From the NCBI GenBank assembly GCA_035564555.1, contig DATMTS010000033.1, positions 1 through 58,298 on the forward strand: DNA of 58,298 bases. The letters run 5' to 3'. This stretch comes from DATMTS01 sp035564555. GTDB lineage: Bacteria; Actinomycetota; Actinomycetes; Actinomycetales; Microbacteriaceae. The notes below the pieces were generated by a model, which did not search any database, was not told where the DNA came from, and saw nothing but the letters and a program-made list of their open reading frames with translations. Below, one piece after another: positions 8,760 to 16,931 of this stretch; within the stretch, counting starts at the first letter, position 1; every line of letters begins with the position of its first letter. A program made the position numbers and the translations under genes.

Positions 8760-8820
8760 TCGAACGTCCCGCTGACCGAACGTCCCGCTGATCGAACGTC
8801 GCGCTGATCGAACGTCGCTG
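8757..8820. repeat. Four tandem copies of a 16-base unit
   Basis: Copies begin at 8757, 8773, 8789 and 8805, based on TGATCGAACGTCCCGC with one or two changes per copy; the last differs at its end. The first copy contains the ygfZ stop codon. The array fills most of the gap between ygfZ and the convergent methyltransferase gene. Confidence 0.85.
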
Positions 8821-8855
8821 CCCCGGTTCGACCGTCTCGCGTGGCCGGCCGCGCC

Positions 8856-9686
8856 TCAGCTCGGTGCGACCGACTCCCAAGGCACCGTGATCTCGCCCAG
8901 GCGCCATCGTCGGCGTCCCGCTTGCACCGCCCAGCCGTCGCCGCGCATCCGCTCCACGGTGCAGACCCATCGTTGCACCGGACCGTAGGCAGAGAGCACC
9001 GCGGTGTGCTGCCACGCACGATCGAGGGCCGCGAGGAAGGAATGCACGCGTTCGCCGGGCACGTTCCGGTGGATCAACGCCTTCGGCAGCCGTTCGGCGA
9101 CGATCGACGGTTGGTTCAGCTCGGCGAGCCGCAGCGAGACCGTCAGGCTGCGTGGTCCGGCCGCCTCCAGCGTCACCCAACTGCTCACCCGGCCGATCTC
9201 GTCGCAGGTGCCCTCGACCAGGATCCCGTTCGGCTGCAGGCGGCTCAGCATGCGTTCCCATGCGGCGGGCACCTGCGCCTCGTCGTACTGTCGCAGCACG
9301 TTGAACGCACGGATCACGGCGGCTCGGCGTCCTGCCGGCAATGGAACCTCGAATCCGCCGCGTTCGAACCGCACCCGCGCGTCGGCTGCGAAGTGAGTAT
9401 CGCCCGAGCGCACCCGGTGCAATTGCTGCCGGGCGGCGCTGACACGTTCCGACGCGATCTCCAGTCCGAGCACCTCGAGATCGGGTCTGCTCGGGCGCAG
9501 CCGATGATGAAGCTCGAACGCGGTGACCCCGCTCGCGCCGTATCCGAGGTCGACGACCAGCGGGTCGGGCGTTCGTCTCAGCGCCGGGTGCACGGCGATC
9601 CACCGATCGACGCGACGCAATCGGTTCGTGTTGGTCGTGCCGCGCGTGACCGTGCCGATCGCGCGGCCATCCGCGCGGTCGGCCAT
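8856..9686 (-). CDS. Class I SAM-dependent methyltransferase-like protein
   Basis: A 276-residue protein. Residues 40-80 hold a Rossmann-type SAM site: PLVVDLGYGASGVTAFEL (motif I with GYGASG) and VLGLEIASERVSAARQQ (motif II acidic Glu). Later, AVIRAFNVLRQYDEAQVPAA and MLSRLQPNGILVEGTCDEIG fit motifs IV and V of small-molecule or RNA methyltransferases. The substrate is not evident. The start at 9686 has a -10-like GATACT exactly 7 bases upstream and no ribosome site. It is transcribed divergently from gpmA. Confidence 0.8.
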   Translation of the reverse strand: MADRADGRAIGTVTRGTTNTNRLRRVDRWIAVHPALRRTPDPLVVDLGYGASGVTAFELHHRLRPSRPDLEVLGLEIASERVSAARQQLHRVRSGDTHFAADARVRFERGGFEVPLPAGRRAAVIRAFNVLRQYDEAQVPAAWERMLSRLQPNGILVEGTCDEIGRVSSWVTLEAAGPRSLTVSLRLAELNQPSIVAERLPKALIHRNVPGERVHSFLAALDRAWQHTAVLSAYGPVQRWVCTVERMRGDGWAVQAGRRRWRLGEITVPWESVAPS

Positions 9687-9693
9687 GCCATCC

Positions 9694-9699
9694 AGTATC
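9694..9699 (-). promoter_or_regulatory. Likely -10 element, leaderless methyltransferase transcript
   Basis: GATACT on the minus strand, 7 bases before the ATG at 9686. Confidence 0.5.
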
Positions 9700-9730
9700 C
9701 CAGCGTGCACCTGGGCATCGTTCGCACCGG

Positions 9731-9736
9731 TAAAGT
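9731..9736 (+). promoter_or_regulatory. Likely -10 element, leaderless gpmA transcript
   Basis: TAAAGT, 7 bases before the gpmA ATG; no Shine-Dalgarno in between. It is back to back with the methyltransferase promoter. Confidence 0.5.
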
Positions 9737-9743
9737 TGTGCGC

Positions 9744-10493
9744 ATGCCTGAGCCGTACACCCTCATTCTGCTGCGCCACGGGAACAGCGACTGGAACCAG
9801 AAGAACCTGTTCACCGGATGGGTCGACGTGCGGCTGAGCGAGCAGGGCGTGACCGAGGCGAGGCGCGCGGGTGAGTTGCTTGCCGAGTCCGGCCTCGCTC
9901 CCGACGTCGTCTACACGTCCGTGCTCACCCGCGCGATCCAGACGGCCGACCTCGCGCTCGAGGTCGCCGACCGACTGTGGATCCCGGTCAAGCGTTCGTG
10001 GCGGCTGAACGAACGCCACTACGGCGCTCTGCAGGGCAAGGACAAGGCACAGACGCTGCAGGAGTACGGTCCGGAGCAGTTCCAGATCTGGCGTCGCTCA
10101 TACGACGTGCCGCCGCCGCCGTTGCCCGACGACGCGGAGTACTCGCAGGTCGGCGACCCGCGCTATGCGGGGCTGGGCGACGCGGTACCGCGTACGGAGT
10201 GTCTGAAAGACGTGGTGGCGCGGATGCTGCCGTACTGGCAGTCGGACATCACGGCCGACGTCGCCGAGGGCAAGACGGTGCTCGTGACGGCGCACGGCAA
10301 CTCGCTGCGCGCCCTGGTCAAGCACCTGGACGGCATCAGCGATGCCGACATCGCCGAATTGAACATCCCCACCGGCATCCCGCTCGTGTACCGTCTGGGC
10401 TCGGACTTCATGCCCGTTGCACCGGGCGAGTACCTCGACCCGGAGGCGGCCGCGGCCGGAGCGGCGGCCGTCGCAGCGCAAGGCAAGAAGTAG
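9744..10493 (+). CDS. gpmA: 2,3-bisphosphoglycerate-dependent phosphoglycerate mutase
   Basis: Interconverts 3- and 2-phosphoglycerate in glycolysis. The 249-residue protein has the phosphohistidine motif LILLRHGNSDWN (His near residue 14), NLFTGWVDVRLSEQG, YTSVLTRAIQTA, RLNERHYGALQGKDK and the second catalytic His in VTAHGNSLRALVKHLDG. These identify the cofactor-dependent dPGM rather than a general histidine phosphatase. The C-terminus is Ala-rich. gpmA close to senX3-regX3 is also seen in mycobacteria. Confidence 0.96.
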   Translation: MPEPYTLILLRHGNSDWNQKNLFTGWVDVRLSEQGVTEARRAGELLAESGLAPDVVYTSVLTRAIQTADLALEVADRLWIPVKRSWRLNERHYGALQGKDKAQTLQEYGPEQFQIWRRSYDVPPPPLPDDAEYSQVGDPRYAGLGDAVPRTECLKDVVARMLPYWQSDITADVAEGKTVLVTAHGNSLRALVKHLDGISDADIAELNIPTGIPLVYRLGSDFMPVAPGEYLDPEAAAAGAAAVAAQGKK

Positions 10494-10499
10494 TAGACC

Positions 10500-11033
10500 A
10501 TGGCGGATGCGCAGTGGGAGGAGCGCGTCGACGCGCTCTGGGCGTCGATGGACGATTTCGGCGACGATGAGGCCGGCTTCCGCTCCGCGGTCGAGTTGCT
10601 CGCGGCCGAACTGCCGCACGGGCATCCTGCAGCGACGTTCGAGCAGGCCTGCGGCTGGGATTCGACAGGGCATTCGGATGCCGCGATCCCGCTCTACACG
10701 CTGGCCCTGCAGCAGGGCCTCACGGGGCTGCGCAGACGACGGGCGGTGATCCAGCTGGCGAGTTCGCTGCGCAATCTCGGACGCTCGGCCGAGAGCGTAG
10801 TCCTGCTCGAGCGGGAGCGCGACCGCGCACGCGACCTGCTCGACGCTGCCGAGGCGGAACTCGACGACGCTGTGCAGGCCTTCCTCGCGCTCGCACTGAC
10901 CGACGTCGGCAGGGAGCGCGAAGCGGCATCCATCGCGGTACGCGCCCTCGCACCGCACTTGAAGCGGTATCAGCGGTCCGCGGCGAACTACGCGCGGCTG
11001 CTGGTCGAACCGGAATCCGACTCAGAGGGCTGA
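10500..11033 (+). CDS. Tetratricopeptide-repeat protein
   Basis: A 177-residue helical protein that begins 7 bases after the gpmA stop. The central part reads like TPR units (ATFEQACGWDSTGHSDAAIP, LYTLALQQGLTGLRRRRAVI, QLASSLRNLGRSAESVVLLE) and resembles the TPR_5 type of small actinobacterial proteins. It probably mediates a protein contact; the partner is unknown. Its last 46 bases overlap the end of the convergent desaturase gene. Confidence 0.8.
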   Translation: MADAQWEERVDALWASMDDFGDDEAGFRSAVELLAAELPHGHPAATFEQACGWDSTGHSDAAIPLYTLALQQGLTGLRRRRAVIQLASSLRNLGRSAESVVLLERERDRARDLLDAAEAELDDAVQAFLALALTDVGREREAASIAVRALAPHLKRYQRSAANYARLLVEPESDSEG

Positions 11034-12256
11034 GCCGCCCGCGGGGGCATCGCCTCCCTCGAGCTGCGCGCGCCCGTCTCAAGCAACGAGCCGTCGCTGC
11101 GCTGGGTGAGCAGCGGACACTCGAACGGGTCGTGTTCGCCGAGACCCACGCGGTCGATGTAGCGCAGCACGATGCCGTACGACTGGAACAGTCCGGTCTG
11201 GGTGTACGGCACACCGTGAGCGTTGCAGTACTCCGCGATCATCGGCGCCGCTCGGCGCAGATGCGGCCGGGGCATCGACGGGAACAGGTGATGCTCGATC
11301 TGATAGTTCAGGCCGCCCATCGCCGTGTCGACGAAACGCCCGCCCCGGATGTTCCGGCTCATCAGCACCTGGCGGCGCAAGAAGTCCAGCTTCAGCTCCT
11401 TCGGAACGATCGGCATGCCCTTGTGGTTCGGCGCGAACGACGCCCCCATGTACAAACCGAACAGCCCGAGTTGCACCCCGAGGAAGCCGAACGCGATTCC
11501 GGGGGAGAGCACCAGGAAGACCAGCGTCAGGTATCCGACGATGCGCACGGAGAGGAAGGTGACCTCCGCCCAGCGTCGCTCCAGGTGACCGCGTTGCACG
11601 ACGCGGCGCACGCTCGAGGCGTGCAATGAGACGCCCTCCAGCAGCAGGATCGGGAAGAAGAACGCTCCCTGGTGCGCCATCACCCAGCCCACCACCGGCA
11701 GCCGGGGTGCGGCTGCCTGCTGCCGGGTGACCGCGATCACCGGCAACTCGATGTCCGGGTCGGACCCCTCTCGATTCGGGTTGGCGTGATGGCGGGTGTG
11801 CTTGTGCTGCCACCACCCATAGCTCATCCCGATGAACAGGTCTCCGAGGATCAGGCTCACCCAGTCGTTCCATCGTCCGGAGCGGAAGATCTGCCGGTGC
11901 GCCGCGTCGTGGCCGAGGAACGCTGTCTGGGTGAAGACGACGGCCACGACGACAGCGAACGCCAACTGCCACCAGCTGTTGCCGATCGCGACGAACGCCA
12001 CGATGATCGCCGCGAAGGCAAGAGGAACCGCGATCAGTTTCGCCCAGTAATACCCATAGCGGCGGCGCATCAGCCCCGACGCGTTGATCGCGCGCGCAAG
12101 CTCGGTGTACTCGCTCGCCGTCGCCGGAGTGCTCGTCGCGGCCCGAATGCTCGCGGTCGCCCGCACCGGCGCGGCCGACGTGCTCGCGGCGATCGCGGTA
12201 TCCGACCGTAGCGGAACCGATCGTTGCCGCGCCGCCCGGTTGTTGCTGATGACCAT
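10988..12256 (-). CDS. Membrane fatty acid desaturase (acyl-lipid/acyl-CoA type)
   Basis: A 422-residue di-iron desaturase. The three histidine boxes are visible: GHDAAHR, WWQHKHTRHHANPN and NYQIEHHLFPSMPR. Hydrophobic pairs flank them (AKLIAVPLAFAAIIVAFVAI; GYLTLVFLVLSPGIAFGFLG). The QIEHH third box is typical of front-end and DesA3-like enzymes. I start at 12256 (MVISNNRA); the frame remains open to 12325. A 46-base tail-to-tail overlap with the TPR gene means the last residues (SESDSGSTSSRA) are coded antisense to it. Confidence 0.92.
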   Translation of the reverse strand: MVISNNRAARQRSVPLRSDTAIAASTSAAPVRATASIRAATSTPATASEYTELARAINASGLMRRRYGYYWAKLIAVPLAFAAIIVAFVAIGNSWWQLAFAVVVAVVFTQTAFLGHDAAHRQIFRSGRWNDWVSLILGDLFIGMSYGWWQHKHTRHHANPNREGSDPDIELPVIAVTRQQAAAPRLPVVGWVMAHQGAFFFPILLLEGVSLHASSVRRVVQRGHLERRWAEVTFLSVRIVGYLTLVFLVLSPGIAFGFLGVQLGLFGLYMGASFAPNHKGMPIVPKELKLDFLRRQVLMSRNIRGGRFVDTAMGGLNYQIEHHLFPSMPRPHLRRAAPMIAEYCNAHGVPYTQTGLFQSYGIVLRYIDRVGLGEHDPFECPLLTQRSDGSLLETGARSSREAMPPRAAQPSESDSGSTSSRA

Positions 12257-12392
12257 CGCAGCCCCTAACCGTGCAACTCGATGAGTGCGAAGCGACCGGG
12301 GACCGGGGTTGCCAGATACCTTCACTCTACGTCGCGCGGCTCCGCTGCGCCGGGATGCACAGCCGACGCGGAGGCATCGGTCGCCGGGCGCC

Positions 12393-12398
12393 TAAGAT
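12393..12398 (+). promoter_or_regulatory. Likely -10 element of a leaderless promoter
   Basis: TAAGAT, 7 bases before the GTG at 12406. Confidence 0.5.
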
Positions 12399-12405
12399 CA
12401 CGGAT

Positions 12406-12906
12406 GTGCACAGGTACGTCGTCGTGGCGCTGCTGGAACCCTTGCCCGCCGGAACCTTCTTTCCCGCCTCGCAGTGGCCGCTGCACGTCACGCTGTCGAC
12501 GAACTTCGACGTCGTCGCCGAACCGGAAGCCGTCGCGGCGATCATCGCCGAGATCGCCGCGGCCACCCACTCGTTCACCATCACCGGTGGCGAGCAGGCC
12601 CTGTTCGGTTCGCATCACTCCACCCCCGTCACGCTCGTCGAACCCCGAGAACCGCTCGCCCGTTTGCACGCGGCGCTCGTTGCAGGTTTGAGGGCGCACG
12701 GCGCCGTGTTCCTGTACCCGGAACACCTGGGAGACGGTTACCGACCGCACGCCACGATGCAGACCCGGAACAGGCCGCACCCGGCAGTGCTCGCCACCGG
12801 GCGGCGCGTGCTTCTCGACACGCTCGCCCTCGTGGATTGGCCGCAGGAGGGCGGTCACGGTTCCAGGCGTGTCTCCTCGCTCGCTCCGCTCACGCGCGAA
12901 TCCTGA
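12406..12906 (+). CDS. 2'-5' RNA ligase / cyclic phosphodiesterase-like (LigT superfamily) protein
   Basis: A 166-residue protein with the two HxTx motifs of the 2H phosphoesterase superfamily: PLHVTLSTN near residue 25 and YRPHATMQT near residue 122. Members hydrolyse 2',3'-cyclic phosphates or ligate RNA ends; the substrate here is unknown. The GTG start is supported by TAAGAT 7 bases upstream. Convergent with phoU. Confidence 0.82.
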   Translation: MHRYVVVALLEPLPAGTFFPASQWPLHVTLSTNFDVVAEPEAVAAIIAEIAAATHSFTITGGEQALFGSHHSTPVTLVEPREPLARLHAALVAGLRAHGAVFLYPEHLGDGYRPHATMQTRNRPHPAVLATGRRVLLDTLALVDWPQEGGHGSRRVSSLAPLTRES

Positions 12907-12948
12907 ATAAGGGCAAGGCCGCGCTCGCCGCGCGTCCCGTGGCCGAGC

Positions 12949-13605
12949 TCAAGCGGCGTCGTCGGGTACCCAGTCGCCGGTGGCGAGGTACTGCATCTTC
13001 TTCGCGATCGACACCGCGTGATCGGCGAACCGCTCGTGGTAACGGGAGGCCAGCGTGGCGTCGACAGTGTCGACGGCGGCGCCCTTCCACGTCTCCCCGA
13101 GCACTTTGTCGAACACACTCACGTGCAGGTCGTCGATCTTGTCGTCTTCGTTGCGGATCTCTTCGGCTATCGCCGGATCCTGGGTGCGCAGCAGATCGGC
13201 GAGCTTCTCGGCGATCAGCACGTCGAGCCTGCCCATCTCCTTGAAGGTCGAGCGGAGCGACTTCGGAACCACCTTGTCGGGGAAACGGTACCGGGCCAGC
13301 TGGGCGATGTGCTCGGCCATGTCGCCCATCCGCTCCAGTGACGCGCTGACTCGCAGCGCGCTCACGACGATGCGCAGATCGCGCGCCACCGGCTGCTGGC
13401 GCGCGAGGATCTGGATCGAGAGCTCGTCGAGCACGACCGTGAGTTCGTCGATCTTGCTGTCGTCGGCGATCACGGTCTCGGCCAGCGAGACATCCGATTC
13501 GTTGAACGCCCGGGTGGCGTTGCGGATTGATGCCACGACGAGTTCGGCGATCTCGACGAGGCGGTCTTGAACCTCCCGCAGTTCCTGTTGGAAGACTTCA
13601 CGCAT
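12949..13605 (-). CDS. phoU: Phosphate signalling protein PhoU
   Basis: Couples the PstSCAB transporter to the SenX3 kinase and keeps the Pho response off when phosphate is plentiful. The 218-residue protein is all-helical with two PhoU repeats, each holding an E/DxxxD metal-site motif: MGDMAEHIAQLARYR in the first and RYHERFADHAVSIAKKMQYL in the second. The ATG at 13605 matches the family's usual MREVFQQEL start. It is divergent from senX3-regX3, with a weak PHO box between. Confidence 0.95.
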   Translation of the reverse strand: MREVFQQELREVQDRLVEIAELVVASIRNATRAFNESDVSLAETVIADDSKIDELTVVLDELSIQILARQQPVARDLRIVVSALRVSASLERMGDMAEHIAQLARYRFPDKVVPKSLRSTFKEMGRLDVLIAEKLADLLRTQDPAIAEEIRNEDDKIDDLHVSVFDKVLGETWKGAAVDTVDATLASRYHERFADHAVSIAKKMQYLATGDWVPDDAA

Positions 13606-13689
13606 TGTCGGGCACTGTCCTTCCTGGCGCCGGCGGGATGCGCGGCATGAGCGGGCCACGCGACCCCGACCGCCATGTTGCCCGGCGGA

Positions 13690-13707
13690 GGTTAACGAAC
13701 GGTGACG
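13690..13707. promoter_or_regulatory. PHO-box-like site between phoU and senX3
   Basis: GGTTAAC-GAAC-GGTGACG on the plus strand keeps the 7-4-7 register of the pstS box (GGTGAAC-GGCA-GGTGAAC on this strand) with three mismatches over the two repeats. It could mediate autoregulation by RegX3. Confidence 0.5.
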
Positions 13708-13777
13708 GCTGCCGGAACACTGTCTAAAGTACCGCCCCCGTGCGGCCTTCGAGCGAAAGGCCGACCCTCTCGCTCAG

Positions 13778-13783
13778 TACGCT
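13778..13783 (+). promoter_or_regulatory. Likely -10 element, leaderless senX3 transcript
   Basis: TACGCT, 7 bases before the ATG at 13791. Confidence 0.5.
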
Positions 13784-13790
13784 GGTGAGC

Positions 13791-14942
13791 ATGGACCCCA
13801 CCTGGCTGGTGCTGCTGGCCCTGGCATTCGGCCTCGTCGTCGGTGCCGGTGTCGTCGCCCTGCTTCTCGCAGCAGCACGACACGGCGAGCACGCCCGACA
13901 GGTGATCGATTCCGCAGTACCCGACGGTGTCGACCAGGTGCTCGATGCACTGGAATCCGCGGGCGTCGTGCTCGATCCGTCGAACAACGTGGTGAAGGCC
14001 TCGCCCGGTGCATACGCCCTCGGACTGGTCTGGAATCAGGGACTGGTGGGTGCCGAACTGATCGAACTCGTCGATCGCGTGCGGCGTGACGGCGAGCCCG
14101 TGGCGAAGTCGGTCGAACTCGGCCGTGGTCGACTCGGCGACGCCAGCATCCACCTTCAGGTGCGAGTCGCGCGGCTCGGCGCGCGTTACATCCTGCTGCT
14201 GGCAGACGATCACACGGAAGCACTGCGGTTGGATGCCGTGCGCCGGGACTTCATCGCCAACATCAGCCACGAGCTGAAGACCCCCATCGGCTCCGTCTCG
14301 CTCTTGGCCGAGGCGCTGCAGTCTGCGGCCGACGATCAGGATGCCGTGCACCGCTTCGCGACCCAGCTCACGGCGGAATCCGCTCGACTCGCGCGGATCA
14401 CGCAGGACATCATCGAGCTCTCCCGGTTGCAGTCCGCAGATGCCGTCGCGCACGCCGACCGGGTGCGTATCGACGGCGTGATCGCGGCTGCCGTCGACCA
14501 GAACCGCGTCGCCGCAGCGGCCCGCGACATCACGCTGGCGGTGGGAGAAGTGACCGACGCCCAGGTGTACGGCGATGAGACGCTTTTGGTCACGGCCGTG
14601 CACAACCTCATCTCGAACGCGATCCGCTACTCGCCCGACCGCTCGCGGGTCGGCATCGGCGGGCGAGTCGTTGCGGACGTCGTCGAGGTCGCGATCACCG
14701 ATCAGGGCGAGGGGATCCCGCCCGACGAACTCGACCGGGTCTTCGAGCGGTTCTACCGAGTCGATCAGGCGCGTGCCCGGAACACCGGGGGTACCGGCCT
14801 CGGGCTCGCGATCGTCAAACACGCTGTTCAGAATCACGGCGGCGAGGTGTCGGCATGGTCGAAGCCGGGCCGGGGATCGACCTTCACCATCCGGCTGCCC
14901 GCGGCCGACTTGGAAAGCAAACGGACGGAGAAACCCGCGTGA
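13791..14942 (+). CDS. senX3: Sensor histidine kinase SenX3
   Basis: Phosphate-starvation sensor kinase, 383 residues. An N-terminal helix (WLVLLALAFGLVVGAGVVALLLAA) anchors it; a PAS-like segment follows (GVDQVLDALESAGVVLDPSN). HisKA carries the phosphoacceptor in RRDFIANISHELKTPIGSVS. The ATPase part has the N box (HNLISNAIRYSPD), G1 (ITDQGEGIPPDEL), F box (FERFYRV) and G2 (GGTGLGLAIVKH). It overlaps regX3 by 4 bases (GTGA), so the pair is translationally coupled. An alternative GTG lies 6 bases upstream. Confidence 0.94.
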   Translation: MDPTWLVLLALAFGLVVGAGVVALLLAAARHGEHARQVIDSAVPDGVDQVLDALESAGVVLDPSNNVVKASPGAYALGLVWNQGLVGAELIELVDRVRRDGEPVAKSVELGRGRLGDASIHLQVRVARLGARYILLLADDHTEALRLDAVRRDFIANISHELKTPIGSVSLLAEALQSAADDQDAVHRFATQLTAESARLARITQDIIELSRLQSADAVAHADRVRIDGVIAAAVDQNRVAAAARDITLAVGEVTDAQVYGDETLLVTAVHNLISNAIRYSPDRSRVGIGGRVVADVVEVAITDQGEGIPPDELDRVFERFYRVDQARARNTGGTGLGLAIVKHAVQNHGGEVSAWSKPGRGSTFTIRLPAADLESKRTEKPA

Positions 14943-15625
14943 CACGCATCCTGCTGGTCGAAGACGAGGCAGCGCTGAGTGACCCGCTGGCGTTCCTGCT
15001 GCGGCGCGAAGGCTATGAGGTGACCATCGCCGACACCGGAAACGGCGCGCTGGACGCATTCGACCGCGACGGGGCAGACCTGGTGCTGCTCGACCTGATG
15101 CTGCCCGGGATGCCCGGTACCGAGGTGTGCCGCGAGCTGCGCGCGAGGTCTGCCGTGCCCGTGATCATGCTCACGGCGAAGGACTCCGAGATCGACATCG
15201 TGGTGGGGTTGGAGCTCGGCGCCGACGACTACGTCACGAAGCCGTACTCGAGTCGCGAGCTGATCGCGCGCATCCGCGCCGTGCTGCGCAGACGCACCGA
15301 GGACGAATCCGATGCCGATGACGGCATCCTCAGCGCGGGAACGGTCCGGATGGATGTCGAACGGCATGCCGTCACGGTCGAGGGTCGCGAGATTCCCATG
15401 CCGTTGAAGGAATTCGAACTCCTCGAGCTTCTGCTGCGCAACGCCGGGAGGGTGCTCACGAGGGGGCAACTGATCGACCGGGTGTGGGGGAGCGACTACT
15501 TCGGCGACACCAAGACCCTCGACGTGCACATCAAGCGCATCCGGTCGCGCATCGAGCGCAACCCGTCGGACCCGAGCATGCTCGTGACGGTACGAGGCTT
15601 GGGCTACCGGTTCGAATCCGACTGA
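14939..15625 (+). CDS. regX3: Response regulator RegX3
   Basis: OmpR/PhoB-family regulator of 228 residues, partner of SenX3. The receiver has the acidic pair VEDEAA, the phosphorylated Asp in LVLLDLMLPGMPG, Thr in IMLTAKDS and Lys in DYVTKPYSSREL. The winged helix ends with TKTLDVHIKRIRSRIE and VRGLGYRFE. GTG start in a GTGA overlap with senX3. Its predicted targets include the PHO box at 1390-1407. Confidence 0.94.
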   Translation: MTRILLVEDEAALSDPLAFLLRREGYEVTIADTGNGALDAFDRDGADLVLLDLMLPGMPGTEVCRELRARSAVPVIMLTAKDSEIDIVVGLELGADDYVTKPYSSRELIARIRAVLRRRTEDESDADDGILSAGTVRMDVERHAVTVEGREIPMPLKEFELLELLLRNAGRVLTRGQLIDRVWGSDYFGDTKTLDVHIKRIRSRIERNPSDPSMLVTVRGLGYRFESD

Positions 15626-15658
15626 CCCGAATCCGGCTGACCCGACAACCGAGGGCCG

Positions 15659-16159
15659 CTACTGGTTCGCGATGCTCTCGACCGCGGAGTTCGGAGAGTA
15701 GTCGGAGTACGCCGGCAGCGACGAGTCGAGCACCGGCGCGAGCAGGCGCACACCCGTCTTGTCGCCGTACTGGAAGTAGACCGGGTAGAGCGTGCCGGGC
15801 TTGGTGTCGAGGTTCTCGATCAGCACGCGGCGCTGATCCGGGCCGCCGAACGGCGTGAGCTTGCCTGCGCCGATCGACACCTGCTTGTCGGTCTTGTTCG
15901 ATCCGCTGCCCGACTCGATCGTCACCAGGTGCGCCGAGTCGCCGTTGTTCACCAGAGTGAAGACCAGGTTGCCGACCGTGCCGTCGTCGCTCACGACGAA
16001 CGCGTTGCGCACGTCGACGTCACCGACCGAGCCGCTCACTCCGTCGCTCGCGTCGTAATGCTTGGTCGTCGCCTGCGGCGCCGTCAGGTCGCAGCCTGCG
16101 GTGCCGAGCGCGATGCCGATGGCCAGAACGACGGTTGCTGCAATGCGCGGCGCCTTCAC
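15659..16159 (-). CDS. lpqE: LpqE-like lipoprotein
   Basis: A 166-residue secreted lipoprotein: signal KAPRIAATVVLAIGIALGTAGC with lipobox GTAGC, then a beta-rich domain (VRNAFVVSDDGTVGNLVFTL, VNNGDSAHLVTIESG) resembling copper-chaperone-type immunoglobulin-like folds. No obvious metal-binding Met/His motif was seen. GTG start with a strong GGGAGGG site 4 bases upstream. The divergent neighbour is carD; in M. tuberculosis lpqE is likewise divergent from carD, which is the main support for the name. Confidence 0.75.
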   Translation of the reverse strand: MKAPRIAATVVLAIGIALGTAGCDLTAPQATTKHYDASDGVSGSVGDVDVRNAFVVSDDGTVGNLVFTLVNNGDSAHLVTIESGSGSNKTDKQVSIGAGKLTPFGGPDQRRVLIENLDTKPGTLYPVYFQYGDKTGVRLLAPVLDSSLPAYSDYSPNSAVESIANQ

Positions 16160-16321
16160 AAAACCCTCCCAAAGTCGCACTCGCGTGGGCCGAAGCGGCC
16201 GGGGGATCCGCGGAATGCGGTTCGAGTTTAGCGTATCGGCGGAGCCCGTCCGGGCGGGGAGGCCGGAGCTTACCACGTACCCGCTGTGGTATCCTGGAGG
16301 TTGCTGAAGGGACTTCAATCT

Positions 16322-16804
16322 ATGCTTTTCGAGGTTGGCGAGACAGTCGTTTACCCCCACCACGGTGCCGCAACGATCACCGAAGTCAAGAAGAGAATCA
16401 TCAAGGGCGAGGAGAAGCTCTACCTCAAACTCAATGTCACTCAGGGTGACCTGGTGATCGAGGTTCCCGCCGACAACGTCGACCTGGTCGGCGTGCGGGA
16501 TGTGATCGGGAAAGAGGGCCTGGATCGCGTCTTCGAGGTGCTGCGAGCGCCTTTCACCGAGGAACCGACCAACTGGTCGCGTCGATACAAGGCGAACCTC
16601 GAGAAGCTCGCCTCCGGCGACGTGATCAAGGTGTCAGAGGTCGTTCGCGACCTGTGGCGCCGCGATCAGGACCGTGGCCTGTCGGCCGGAGAGAAGCGCA
16701 TGCTCGCCAAGGCGCGCCAGATCCTGATCTCCGAACTCGCTCTCGCAGAGAAGACCGACGAAGAGCAGGCATCCACCGTGCTCGACGAGGTGCTCGCCTC
16801 CTAA
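16322..16804 (+). CDS. carD: RNA polymerase-binding transcription factor CarD
   Basis: Essential actinobacterial factor that binds the RNA polymerase beta subunit and stabilises open complexes. The 160-residue protein starts LFEVGETVVYPHHGAATI (Tudor-like RNAP-interacting domain), and the C-terminal helical DNA-binding domain includes NWSRRYKANLEKLASGDVIK and LSAGEKRMLAKARQILISEL. ATG at 16322 is preceded by GAAGGGA. The frame is open further upstream, but the family begins at MLFEVG. Confidence 0.96.
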   Translation: MLFEVGETVVYPHHGAATITEVKKRIIKGEEKLYLKLNVTQGDLVIEVPADNVDLVGVRDVIGKEGLDRVFEVLRAPFTEEPTNWSRRYKANLEKLASGDVIKVSEVVRDLWRRDQDRGLSAGEKRMLAKARQILISELALAEKTDEEQASTVLDEVLAS

Positions 16805-16823
16805 CCGGCCCAGCGGCCGTGGC

Positions 16824-16886
16824 GTCGGCCCTGGGTTCGTCGGCCTCTGGGTTTGTCGGCCTCTGGGTTCGTCGGCCTCTGGGTTC
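16824..16886. repeat. Four tandem copies of a second 16-base unit
   Basis: Unit GTCGGCCTCTGGGTTC, copies starting at 16824 (one base shorter), 16839, 16855 and 16871. It lies between carD and ispDF. Unrelated in sequence to the array at 8757 but the same period. Confidence 0.85.
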
Positions 16887-16918
16887 GCTGAAGGGGCCGC
16901 GGATGCGTCGACGCCCGC

Positions 16919-16924
16919 TACGCT
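16919..16924 (+). promoter_or_regulatory. Likely -10 element, leaderless ispDF transcript
   Basis: TACGCT, 7 bases before the ATG at 16932; identical to the senX3 hexamer and spacing. Confidence 0.5.
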
Positions 16925-16931
16925 CGACGAC

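Noticed and set aside
13692..15059. Minus-strand open frame of 455 codons across senX3
   Set aside because: Antisense to a complete histidine kinase; no motifs.
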